From Burkholderiaceae bacterium (GTDB lineage Bacteria; Pseudomonadota; Gammaproteobacteria; Burkholderiales; Burkholderiaceae_B), in contig JAOATE010000003.1 of NCBI GenBank assembly GCA_030158305.1, forward strand, positions 108,336-172,335: a DNA stretch of 64,000 nucleotides, given 5' to 3'. Both the position numbers and the translations under genes were made by a program. Positions 55,246 through 63,581 of the stretch are shown in pieces. The stretch's first letter is position 1, and the number at the start of each line of letters is the position of its first letter. Under the pieces are notes generated by a model. The model searched no databases. It was not told the origin of the DNA and saw only the letters and a list, made by a program, of their open reading frames with translations.

Positions 55246-56913
55246 ATGTCACATCCCGTTCCAGACGCTCACGGACTCAATCTCTTTGCGGCAGACTCGG
55301 GACGCGATCTCTTGGCGTGCTACTTACCCAAAGATTTACACGCACACTTATTGCCGCATCTTGACCGACTCGGAGGCCTCGCAGGTTCCCTCCTCGACGA
55401 TCTGGCAGGTGTCGCAGACAAACATCCACCCACACTTGCTGTGCGGACGCGCGCTGGCATCGATACCAATCAAGTCAATAAGCATCCCGCTTATGTCGAA
55501 CTTGAGCGCTTTGCTTATAGCGAATTCGGCCTGGCTGCAATGTCGCACCGAGGCGGCGTGCTGGGTTGGCCAACGCCCATGCCCCCGGCTGCCAAATACG
55601 CACTGACCTACTTGTTTGTGCAGGCAGAGTTTGGTTTGTGTTGCCCGGTCAGCATGACGGACTCGCTTGCGCGCACGCTTCGCAAGTTTGGCGATCCTCG
55701 CTTAGTCGAACAGGTGTTGCCCCTCGTCACCACCCAAGATTTTGATGCGCTTCATCAAGGGGCCATGTTCATGACCGAACAAGGCGCAGGGTCAGATGTG
55801 AGTGCAACAGCAACCGAAGCCGCTCTCAACACGGACGGTCAATGGTTGCTGTCTGGTGACAAATGGTTTTGCTCCAACCCAGATGCGGGTTTCGCCATGG
55901 TACTGGCGCGTTCAGAGTCTATTGAGGGTCTCAAAGGCGTGTCCTTGTTTCTGTTGCCGCGCACGAAGCCTGATGGCTCGCCAAATAACTATCGTATTTT
56001 GCGTTTAAAAGACAAGCTCGGCACGCGTTCGATGGCGAGCGGCGAAATTCGCCTTGAGGGTGCTTTCGCCTGGCTCGTCGGTGAACGCGGCCAAGGCTTC
56101 AAGCAGATGGCGGACATGATCAACAACTCGCGACTCTCCAACGGCGTACGCGCCGCGGGACTGATGCGACGCGCACTCACAGAAGCGCTTTATGTTGCCA
56201 AGCATCGCATGGCCTTTGGCAAAAGCCTTAACCAGATGCCCCTGATGCAACGCCAACTCAGCAAAATGGCCATGCTGACCGAGCAAGCCCGCACCATGGT
56301 TTATCAAACCGCGCAAGCGCTAGCTGCCTCAGACGAGGATGTCTCAAAACGTCCTCTGATGCGCATCATGACGCCGCTCATCAAGTTTCGCGCCTGTCGT
56401 GATGCGCGCAAAGTCGCCGGTGATGCGATGGAGGTACGTGGCGGTTGTGGCTACATCGAAGAATGGAGCGACCCGCGCGTGCTGCGTGATGCGCACCTAG
56501 GTTCTATTTGGGAAGGCACGAGCAACATTGTGGCGCTCGATGTGCTGAGAGCGATTCAACGTGAAGACTCTCTGCCCGCACTGCGCACACATGTGGAAAA
56601 ACTGCTCGCCGAAGGCACGCCTGTTAGCGCCTCTCTCGCTGCCCTTCAGGCCGAACGCATCGAACGTGCGTTTACCTTTGCCCAGGCAGCCAGCGCCTCC
56701 AACACCTCTGAGCAAGCACGCCAAGTCGCTACCGCCTTGTACAACGTTGTCACCATGGCCGGCATGCGTTGGGAAGCCAAACAAGCAAATATGCCCATCC
56801 GCAGCCATCTTGCCGACATCGTCCTACAAAATCGCTTAGCCGCACGCGATCCTATCGCAGACCCACTTTTAGCAGACAGCCGAGTGTGTGAATGGTTGTC
56901 TGAAGCGCTTTAG
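55246..56913 (+). CDS. AidB-like acyl-CoA dehydrogenase
   Basis: Long acyl-CoA dehydrogenase family protein (555 aa), AidB-like in length and N-terminal layout. GWPTPMPPAAKYALTYLFVQAEFG, read in parts, CPVSMTDSLARTLRKFG, MTEQGAGSDVSATATEA (FAD binding), GDKWFCSNPDA and WEGTSNIVALDVLRA are seen. The C-terminal helices continue after the usual core. In E. coli, AidB is an alkylation-response flavoprotein; whether this one acts on a CoA ester or on DNA damage is undecided. It is 15 bases after the LhgO-like gene in the same direction. Confidence 0.85.
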   Translation: MSHPVPDAHGLNLFAADSGRDLLACYLPKDLHAHLLPHLDRLGGLAGSLLDDLAGVADKHPPTLAVRTRAGIDTNQVNKHPAYVELERFAYSEFGLAAMSHRGGVLGWPTPMPPAAKYALTYLFVQAEFGLCCPVSMTDSLARTLRKFGDPRLVEQVLPLVTTQDFDALHQGAMFMTEQGAGSDVSATATEAALNTDGQWLLSGDKWFCSNPDAGFAMVLARSESIEGLKGVSLFLLPRTKPDGSPNNYRILRLKDKLGTRSMASGEIRLEGAFAWLVGERGQGFKQMADMINNSRLSNGVRAAGLMRRALTEALYVAKHRMAFGKSLNQMPLMQRQLSKMAMLTEQARTMVYQTAQALAASDEDVSKRPLMRIMTPLIKFRACRDARKVAGDAMEVRGGCGYIEEWSDPRVLRDAHLGSIWEGTSNIVALDVLRAIQREDSLPALRTHVEKLLAEGTPVSASLAALQAERIERAFTFAQAASASNTSEQARQVATALYNVVTMAGMRWEAKQANMPIRSHLADIVLQNRLAARDPIADPLLADSRVCEWLSEAL

Positions 56914-56998
56914 AACAGCCCCTTTGCAGAGGAAATCCCCCTCTCAACGGGATATGATTAGACACTTATTCAAGTTCTCTTTTAAAAGACACATAAAA

Positions 56999-58687
56999 AT
57001 GAGCCAAGCCCCCTCCCCCAGTCAGCCACGTACCGGTGGTCAGATTCTTGTCGGTCAACTCGTCAGCCATGGCGTTAAACATGTTTTCTGCGTGCCAGGG
57101 GAAAGCTTTCTCGCGGTGCTCGATGCCTTAGTCGATGTCAGTATTGAGGTCACGGTATGCCGTCAAGAAGGCGGTGCCGCCATGATGGCTGACGCCTTCG
57201 GCAAACTGACCGGTGAGCCAGGCATTTGTATGGTGACACGTGGACCTGGTGCTTCCAATGCGCTGGCTGGCATTCACATCGCCAAGCAAGACTCCACCCC
57301 CATGATTGTCTTTGTCGGACAAATTGAACGCGGCATGCGTGAACGCGAAGCCTTTCAGGAAATGGACTATCGCGCGGTCTTTGGACAGGCTGCCAAGTGG
57401 GCCACCGAGATCGACGATGCCGCACGCATTCCCGAGATTCTGTCGCGAGCATTTCATGTCGCAACCTCTGGCCGCCCAGGCCCTGTTGTGATTGCACTGC
57501 CTGAGGACATGTTGGTTGAAATGGCCACTGTGGCAGACGCACCTCATTACGAAGCCATCGACTCTGCACCTGCTGCCGGTCAAATGGCAGCTTTGGCTGA
57601 ACGCCTTTCTAAAGCGAAAGCTCCCGTCGCGATTTTGGGTGGCGCGCGTTGGAACGCTCAGGCAGTCGAGCAGTTTGCCCAGTTCGCAGAGCGGTTTAAG
57701 CTGCCGGTGGCTGTGTCGTTTCGCCGTCAAATGCTTTTCCCCGCCAACCATCCCTGTTTCATCGGTGATGTCGGCATTGGTCTAAATCCCGAGTTGCTCA
57801 AGCGCGTGCAAGACGCCGACCTCGTGCTGCTCGTCGGTGGGCGCATGTCAGAAATGCCGAGCCAAGCCTACACACTCTTTGATATTCCTGTGCCCAAGCA
57901 AGAACTGGTGCATGTGCATCCCGATAGTGGCGAGCTGGGTCGCGTCTATCGCGCCTCGATCGCGATCAATGCCTCACCAGCCGCGTTTGCCGCTGAATTG
58001 GCTGCTTTGGCCACGCCCACTTCTACACCATGGGCTGCGAGCACGACCGCCATGCACAAGAGCTACTTGGCCTGGAGTGATCCTGCGCCCATTAAAACGC
58101 CTGGTGCAGTCCAGATGGGTGGCGTGATGGAATACCTCGAAGCACATTTGCCAAGCGATGCCATCATGACCAATGGCGCGGGTAACTTCGCCACATGGCT
58201 GCACCGTTTCCACCGCTTTACACAATATGGCACGCAACTCGCACCCACTTCGGGCTCGATGGGTTACGGTCTGCCAGCAGCTGTTGGCGCTAAGCGCTTC
58301 TCACCCGACAAAATGGTGGTGTGTTTTGCCGGCGATGGTTGCTTTATGATGCACGGCCAAGAGTTCGCCACGGCGGTTCAGTACAACCTGCCCGTCATTG
58401 TTGTGATCATCGATAACGGCATGTACGGCACCATCCGGATGCACCAGGAAAAACATTACCCTGGCCGCATTTCCGCAACGCAACTGAAAAATCCTGACTT
58501 TGCAGCCTATGCACGTGCCTTTGGGGGTCACGGCGAGCGTGTCGAGAAAACAGAAGAGTTCGGCCCCGCCTTTGAACGCGCCGTCGCCAGCGGGCAGCCC
58601 GCGATCTTGCATCTGTTGATTGATCCCGAGGCCATCACCCCGACCACGACTATTGCCAAGCTCAGAGCCGCTGCCCAGAAAACCTAA
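56999..58687 (+). CDS. ThDP-dependent enzyme, acetolactate synthase large-subunit-like
   Basis: Thiamine diphosphate enzyme of 562 aa, decarboxylating and ligating keto acids. Catalytic Glu57 is in CRQEGGAAMMADA, and the FAD/central domain follows. The ThDP-Mg motif runs GDGCFMMHGQEFA to IVVIIDN. It resembles acetolactate synthase IlvB, but no small regulatory subunit gene is adjacent, so a catabolic ALS, sulphoacetaldehyde acetyltransferase or oxalyl-CoA-type enzyme is possible. The frame opens at 56888 inside the previous gene; MSQAPSPSQP at 56999 is chosen. Confidence 0.85.
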   Translation: MSQAPSPSQPRTGGQILVGQLVSHGVKHVFCVPGESFLAVLDALVDVSIEVTVCRQEGGAAMMADAFGKLTGEPGICMVTRGPGASNALAGIHIAKQDSTPMIVFVGQIERGMREREAFQEMDYRAVFGQAAKWATEIDDAARIPEILSRAFHVATSGRPGPVVIALPEDMLVEMATVADAPHYEAIDSAPAAGQMAALAERLSKAKAPVAILGGARWNAQAVEQFAQFAERFKLPVAVSFRRQMLFPANHPCFIGDVGIGLNPELLKRVQDADLVLLVGGRMSEMPSQAYTLFDIPVPKQELVHVHPDSGELGRVYRASIAINASPAAFAAELAALATPTSTPWAASTTAMHKSYLAWSDPAPIKTPGAVQMGGVMEYLEAHLPSDAIMTNGAGNFATWLHRFHRFTQYGTQLAPTSGSMGYGLPAAVGAKRFSPDKMVVCFAGDGCFMMHGQEFATAVQYNLPVIVVIIDNGMYGTIRMHQEKHYPGRISATQLKNPDFAAYARAFGGHGERVEKTEEFGPAFERAVASGQPAILHLLIDPEAITPTTTIAKLRAAAQKT

Positions 58688-58753
58688 GGTCTTCAAGCGC
58701 GACGCACTAGGCATTTTGTACAATTTTAGATAGTTTTTAATTTGGAGCATGAC

Positions 58754-59944
58754 ATGGCAGAAGCCACTTTCAACTGGGAAGACCCTCTCTTGCTGGACAG
58801 CCAGCTGACCGACGAAGAGCGCATGGTTCGCGATGCCGCGCGCGCTTACTGTCAGGACAAGCTGGCCCCACGCGTCCTCGAGGGTTTTCGCCACGAGAAA
58901 ACAGACGTCAAGATCTTCCCTGAAATGGGTGAGCTTGGCTTGCTAGGCGCCACGATCCCCGTTGAGTACGGCGGCTCAGGTCTGAACTACGTCAGCTACG
59001 GTCTGATTGCTCGCGAAGTCGAACGCGTCGACTCTGGTTACCGTTCAATGATGAGCGTTCAATCCTCGCTCGTGATGGTCCCCATCAACGACTTTGGCAG
59101 CGAAGCGCAAAAGCAAAAATATCTGCCTAAACTGGCTAGCGGCGAATGGATCGGCTGTTTCGGTCTGACCGAGCCCAACCATGGTTCTGACCCAGCCGGC
59201 ATGGAAACACGCGCCGTCAAAACCGCCCATGGTTACTCCCTCACCGGCAACAAGATGTGGATCTCCAACTCCCCGATCGCAGACGTGTTCGTCGTCTGGG
59301 GTAAGTGCGTGGGCGGCGACTACGATGGTCGTATCCGCGGTTTTATTCTTGAAAAAGGCATGAAGGGTCTTTCAGCACCTGCGATTCACGGCAAGGTAGG
59401 CTTGCGTGCCTCCATCACTGGCGAAATCGTGATGGACAACGTTGAAATCGGTGACGAGCAAATGTTGCCTGGCGTCTCTGGTCTCAAAGGCCCCTTTACC
59501 TGCCTCAACTCCGCACGTTTTGGTATCGCCTGGGGTGCACTTGGCGCCGCCGAGTTCTGCTGGCACATGGCCCGTCAGTACACCTTGGATCGCAAACAGT
59601 TTGGCCGCCCTCTGGCCGCCAATCAGTTGATCCAAAAGAAATTGGCCGATATGCAAACTGAAATCACGCTCGGCCTGCAAGGTTGTTTGCGTCTGGGTCG
59701 CATGAAAGACGAAGGCACTGCAGCAGTTGAGATCACTTCAATTATGAAGCGTAACTCTTGCGGCAAAGCGCTCGACATCGCACGCATGGCGCGTGACATG
59801 CTGGGTGGCAACGGCATCTCTGACGAGTTCGGTGTAGCCCGTCACTTGGTCAACCTCGAAGTGGTCAACACCTACGAAGGTACGCATGATGTGCACGCCC
59901 TGATCTTAGGTCGCGCGCAGACAGGTATTCAGGCTTTTTTCTAA
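58754..59944 (+). CDS. gcdH: Glutaryl-CoA dehydrogenase
   Basis: Acyl-CoA dehydrogenase oxidising and decarboxylating glutaryl-CoA to crotonyl-CoA in lysine, tryptophan and benzoate degradation. The 396 aa start [20 protein letters not shown], a GcdH hallmark, then [43 protein letters not shown] and [15 protein letters not shown]. The catalytic Glu is near residue 375 in [16 protein letters not shown] at 58743-58746 sets the ATG at 58754 over the one at 58742. A strong terminator follows the gene. It may act with the LhgO-like gene on glutarate-derived compounds. Confidence 0.93.
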   Translation: MAEATFNWEDPLLLDSQLTDEERMVRDAARAYCQDKLAPRVLEGFRHEKTDVKIFPEMGELGLLGATIPVEYGGSGLNYVSYGLIAREVERVDSGYRSMMSVQSSLVMVPINDFGSEAQKQKYLPKLASGEWIGCFGLTEPNHGSDPAGMETRAVKTAHGYSLTGNKMWISNSPIADVFVVWGKCVGGDYDGRIRGFILEKGMKGLSAPAIHGKVGLRASITGEIVMDNVEIGDEQMLPGVSGLKGPFTCLNSARFGIAWGALGAAEFCWHMARQYTLDRKQFGRPLAANQLIQKKLADMQTEITLGLQGCLRLGRMKDEGTAAVEITSIMKRNSCGKALDIARMARDMLGGNGISDEFGVARHLVNLEVVNTYEGTHDVHALILGRAQTGIQAFF

Positions 59945-59977
59945 TTTGTCTTAAACGCCCTGCTTCGTTCAGTGATC

Positions 59978-60005
59978 AAGCGTGCTCTATTGGGCACGCT
60001 TTTTT
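59978..60005 (+). terminator. Intrinsic terminator of gcdH
   Basis: aagcgtgc (59978-59985) and gcacgctt (59994-60001) form an eight-pair stem with an eight-base loop followed by a T run (60000-60005). The stem lies within the last codons of the opposite-strand permease gene, so it stops plus-strand transcripts from gcdH while coding on the other strand. Confidence 0.82.
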
Positions 60006-60787
60006 ATGCATCGTCGTCCGACTCCACCAAAGATGAGTGCGGACATCACAAGTGTCCAGACAATCAGCGGTCCGCTCGGTAAATCCAACCATGCAGAAAG
60101 GACCAAGCCAATTAAATAGCCAGAGATCGCAATAGTGAAGGCCAGCCATTTCTTGTATCGATCGTCCTGACAAGCTGCAGCACCCAAACTGGGAACAATC
60201 AATGTCGCAAACACCAAATACACCCCAACGAGCTGGACTGAAATAGTAATCGCCACGGCAAAGAGTGCATAAAAGGCTTTTTGATGATGTCGCAGCAGAT
60301 ACATTAAAAATAAAAGAATGATGGTGGCCAGCGCTGAATACATCAGCTTTTCTTGCCCCACCCACAATAATTGCCCAGACAACAACTCATTGAGCTGATT
60401 ACCACCATGTGGATGACTACTCAACAAAAGCAATACCGCGGTCGCAGACAACACGAACACCACACCAATGAGCGCCTCTTGATAGCGGGGCCATAACTTT
60501 TCCGTCAGACTAAACAGCCAAGCGGCAAATAAGGCAAGCGCCATTGCGCATACTTGGGTCTTGACAGGATCAATTTGCTCCCCAAGTGCAGCGACAGCAA
60601 GATAAGCGCCCAGCCCCGCAACCTGCGCGATCGCCAAGTCAATAAAAATAATGCCTCTGTCCAACACCTGCATACCTAACGGCACGTGCGTCGCGATCAC
60701 CAATAGACTTGCGCATGCGGCGAAGATCAACAGATCAATTGGTACCCCACCAGGCAAAACAAAATCAATACTCAAACCGTTGAACAT
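59987..60787 (-). CDS. Metal (zinc/manganese-type) ABC transporter permease
   Basis: ABC-3 family permease (ZnuB/MntB class), 266 aa with about eight hydrophobic segments. IFIDLAIAQVAGLGAYLAVAALG, read in parts, contains the conserved family segment, and VQLVGVYLVFATLIVPSL matches the ZnuB helix. It is the last gene of the leftward metal operon (barrel, binding protein, permease); the usual ATPase gene is absent here. Metal specificity (Zn or Mn) cannot be told. The 3' end overlaps the gcdH terminator. Confidence 0.88.
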   Translation of the reverse strand: MFNGLSIDFVLPGGVPIDLLIFAACASLLVIATHVPLGMQVLDRGIIFIDLAIAQVAGLGAYLAVAALGEQIDPVKTQVCAMALALFAAWLFSLTEKLWPRYQEALIGVVFVLSATAVLLLLSSHPHGGNQLNELLSGQLLWVGQEKLMYSALATIILLFLMYLLRHHQKAFYALFAVAITISVQLVGVYLVFATLIVPSLGAAACQDDRYKKWLAFTIAISGYLIGLVLSAWLDLPSGPLIVWTLVMSALIFGGVGRRCIKKRAQ

Positions 60788-60826
60788 TTAGATACCATCT
60801 ATCAGGAACGATAAATTAAGCGCACA

Positions 60827-61756
60827 CTATCCACGACTCAATGCATCCATCAGGCGCCGGATCGTGTCATCAAAAAGTGACTCTAAGGTCCTTGAATCAG
60901 CATTTCCACCGACTGTGAATGGCAACATGACTGCAGGAATCTTCGCTTTTTCGCCGAGCCATTTTGTTGCGTTCTGATTGAGATACACAGGTGCCAGCAC
61001 CATTCGAGCGTTGATCTCAGACTGCTTCTTTAATATCGCACTGAGTTGTGCCGCGGACGGGTCGACGCCAGGCACAGACTCAAGCACACCGACCTGTTCC
61101 AAACCGAGCCACTCATTCATATATCTAAACGCATCATGCTGAACCCATATTTTTATTCCAGCCAAGGGTCTAGCCTGGGTTTGCCAACGTTCAATATTTT
61201 TTGACCATGTCTCTATAAATATCTTTAATTGCGCTTGATAGTGAAGCGTATGCGTGGGATCTAAAATCGTAAGCCGCTCCGTGATGGCGCGTGCGATGGG
61301 GATGAAGTTGCGCGCATCAGTTTGAATGTGTGGATTTCCAAAAGCGTGGACGTGTCCCATACTACGATCTGGCGCACTGAGTATATCGAGCACCTGCACA
61401 TAACGTGAGGCCTCCAACATGCCAAGCTGACCCGGCATAATTTTAGGATTGCCTGAATCGCGTTGCAGAACTGGTAACCAACCCACTTCAAGATCAGCGC
61501 CCGTTGCAATCAGCAAATCTGCCGTTCTTGCTCTCGCAAGCAAAGAAGGACGTGCCTGAATTTGATGTGGATCTTGCTGTGCGGTTGTTGCAACAAACAC
61601 CTTCACTTTGTCTGTTCCCAGCATCTGAGCGAGCGCACCCCACTCCGGCACAGTGGCAAAAACATTGAGTTCCGCGCGACTGATCTGGGGCAACGCACAG
61701 AACAACACCACGACCACCGTCGCGCACCATTGACGCATCATTCGAGTCGATTTCAT
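60827..61756 (-). CDS. Metal ABC transporter substrate-binding protein (ZnuA/TroA-like)
   Basis: Cluster A-I solute-binding protein of 309 aa with signal peptide (about 1-28, ending ISRA). Metal-ligand positions in the family are matched by the His of QQDPHQIQARPS, the His in GNPHIQTD, His in WVQHDAFRYM, and an acidic residue near the end. The His-rich loop of E. coli ZnuA is only hinted at by GHVHAFG. It is cotranscribed with the outer-membrane gene (12-base gap). Zinc or manganese are both possible. Confidence 0.88.
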   Translation of the reverse strand: MKSTRMMRQWCATVVVVLFCALPQISRAELNVFATVPEWGALAQMLGTDKVKVFVATTAQQDPHQIQARPSLLARARTADLLIATGADLEVGWLPVLQRDSGNPKIMPGQLGMLEASRYVQVLDILSAPDRSMGHVHAFGNPHIQTDARNFIPIARAITERLTILDPTHTLHYQAQLKIFIETWSKNIERWQTQARPLAGIKIWVQHDAFRYMNEWLGLEQVGVLESVPGVDPSAAQLSAILKKQSEINARMVLAPVYLNQNATKWLGEKAKIPAVMLPFTVGGNADSRTLESLFDDTIRRLMDALSRG

Positions 61757-61768
61757 GTTTTTCTCTGG

Positions 61769-63349
61769 TTAGAAACGATGTGCGCCGTGAGCACCAAGAC
61801 TCATGATGTACTGCAGGAATATCTGATTGTTAGGCATATTGGGTCCATACACTGTATCTCTTGCAAGTTGCAGTCGGAACATTGAATTTTCAGAATTGGC
61901 CCAATCCAACATGAGCGTATTGCGTGTGGGACTCCATGGCTCAATCGGTGTACCGTCTAAAGTGCCAGGACTGAACCCGTAATTGGAGTTACCCGCAAAT
62001 AACTGATCAAAGCGATAACCGATGCGCCAGCGTGGCATGAACTGATAAATAGCCTGCACGTAGAATCCACTTTGAGTATTGGTATACGAATTACCTATAC
62101 AAGGTGCCTCACAGCTCCCATAAGGACCTTGCCCAGACAACGTTGCTGAACCCTTTTGCGTATTCCAGAATCCTTCAGCTTGAAGTTTTAAATTCTGACT
62201 ACTTGAGTTTCCGTTAGGTGCCCATTTGTAGACAAAATCCGCGATCAAGATATTCGTATTCCCTGTGAAATCAAAAGAGTCTGTGTCGTTAAACATCGAA
62301 ACGCTAGGCCGATTACCCGTTGAAGCTGAGACAAATGAGAGTCCTCCAAGCCAAGATGATGATTCATTCAAATCACCTCCTGCCTTGGCATAAATCGTAC
62401 CGAGTCTTGGTTTATTCTGATTGAAATTATCACTATTGGGATAGTGCATCCCTTGCCCGAGCTCGGCGCCGAACCTTAGAAATATTTTTTCTGTCGGTGC
62501 AACCCATGAGAGTTGTGCACCCGTATTATTTAACTGCCCGCCAAAGAAAGCCTTATAGGCTAGAGGTAAGTCAACGAAATCCCACTCATGTGGATGTTTG
62601 TTGTTGAGGTATCCCACACTTGAAAAGAACTTTCCTCCTTTGACCTTTAAGCCGGCGGGCATATTGATCGTTTCAAAGAAGGCTTCCTCAAGCGCCACGT
62701 GAAAATCAGAACCTTCCTGCCCTAATACCAAGCGTGCTTCTGCTCTAAATAAGTTGTCTACTGTGCCAGCGATCGCGAACTCTGACTCGCCAAGACTGAA
62801 GCCGCGCGCCACGCTCTCTCCTCCGGAGGGTATAAATCCTCTACGAAAAGATTCTGGATTTTGACTCTGTGCCGAGTATTTGCCATCCAAAATCAATGAA
62901 ATTTCAGGTGTCACTGCACCCATCTTGGGGAGGGTAATTCCTGAACCTAGTGAGGAGGGAGGGTTGCGTGCCACGACACGTGCTTGCTGCGGGGTGGACG
63001 TCGAGGCACTCGCTTGGTGATTGACTGGCTCCGCAGTGGAGTTTGTACTAGCCATTACGGCAGTGTTCGTTGGCACCGATGGTGCTGTCCCACTTGTTCT
63101 TGCCGGAGTTGTTGCGCCCGCTATTGGAACGGGCTGAGGGCGTATGGTCTGTACTTTTTGCAACGTCTCAATTTTTCTCTCAAGCGAATTTATCCTTTGC
63201 TCATACTGCTCACGCATCGCACGGACACTTTCCTGAAGCTTCTCGATATCCGCCGCAGAAACAGACTGCGCAGAAACCGGTGCCGCCATCGGCACAGCAA
63301 TTGCTGCCAACACCACAAACTGTTGGGCTAAACGTCTGACTAAAAGCAT
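61769..63349 (-). CDS. Predicted outer-membrane beta-barrel protein with coiled-coil N-terminus
   Basis: A 526-residue exported protein. The signal peptide (about 1-28) ends VSAQ. A coiled coil follows (about 32-67: ADIEKLQESVRAMREQYEQ), then a Pro/Thr/Ala-rich linker to about residue 135. The C-terminal region is a predicted beta barrel with alternating polar/aromatic strands and a terminal phenylalanine (GAHGAHRF). There is no TonB box or plug domain. I do not recognise an experimentally studied homologue. Promoter-proximal position before a metal-binding protein suggests passage of a metal across the outer membrane. GAGGAG precedes the ATG. Confidence 0.75.
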   Translation of the reverse strand: MLLVRRLAQQFVVLAAIAVPMAAPVSAQSVSAADIEKLQESVRAMREQYEQRINSLERKIETLQKVQTIRPQPVPIAGATTPARTSGTAPSVPTNTAVMASTNSTAEPVNHQASASTSTPQQARVVARNPPSSLGSGITLPKMGAVTPEISLILDGKYSAQSQNPESFRRGFIPSGGESVARGFSLGESEFAIAGTVDNLFRAEARLVLGQEGSDFHVALEEAFFETINMPAGLKVKGGKFFSSVGYLNNKHPHEWDFVDLPLAYKAFFGGQLNNTGAQLSWVAPTEKIFLRFGAELGQGMHYPNSDNFNQNKPRLGTIYAKAGGDLNESSSWLGGLSFVSASTGNRPSVSMFNDTDSFDFTGNTNILIADFVYKWAPNGNSSSQNLKLQAEGFWNTQKGSATLSGQGPYGSCEAPCIGNSYTNTQSGFYVQAIYQFMPRWRIGYRFDQLFAGNSNYGFSPGTLDGTPIEPWSPTRNTLMLDWANSENSMFRLQLARDTVYGPNMPNNQIFLQYIMSLGAHGAHRF

Positions 63350-63436
63350 GAAAAGCTCCTCTCTATTCGCAACAACACTCGACGACCGAGAACACCAATA
63401 TTGAAAATTTGGCTTCGATATTAACGATAATAATAA

Positions 63437-63454
63437 CTCATTATCATTAATGAG
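63437..63454. promoter_or_regulatory. Fur/Zur-type AT-rich palindrome upstream of the metal operon
   Basis: CTCATTA-TCAT-TAATGAG is a perfect seven-base inverted repeat with a four-base spacer, embedded in GATAATAATAACTCATTATC (63426-63445), a close relative of the Fur box. It lies about 90 bases upstream of the outer-membrane gene start, in the gap that also serves the operon promoter. A Fur-family repressor (Zur, Fur or Mur) is the likely ligand, so the operon would be derepressed when its metal is scarce. The regulator itself is not in the window. Confidence 0.6.
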
Positions 63455-63541
63455 AGGATGCTTTTATATCCGAGTGTTCCAAATTGCGGTGTGGAGAGAT
63501 GAGGAGATGTACTAGAACAAAGACGTCAAAAACAAGAACGC

Positions 63542-63573
63542 GCAGGGGGAATATGCACGAGTGCTCCCCCTGC
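63542..63573 (-). terminator. Intrinsic terminator after the enoyl-CoA hydratase gene
   Basis: gcaggggga (63542-63550) and tccccctgc (63565-63573) make a nine-pair GC-rich stem with a fourteen-base loop. On the minus strand a TTCTTGTTTTTG stretch follows. It ends the leftward enoyl-CoA hydratase transcript and insulates the metal operon promoter. Confidence 0.65.
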
Positions 63574-63581
63574 TTTTGTGG

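Noticed and set aside
57128..57751. 207-codon open frame antisense to the ThDP enzyme gene
   Set aside because: The plus strand carries intact ThDP-enzyme motifs; the antisense translation is Cys/His/Arg-rich and unlike a folded protein.
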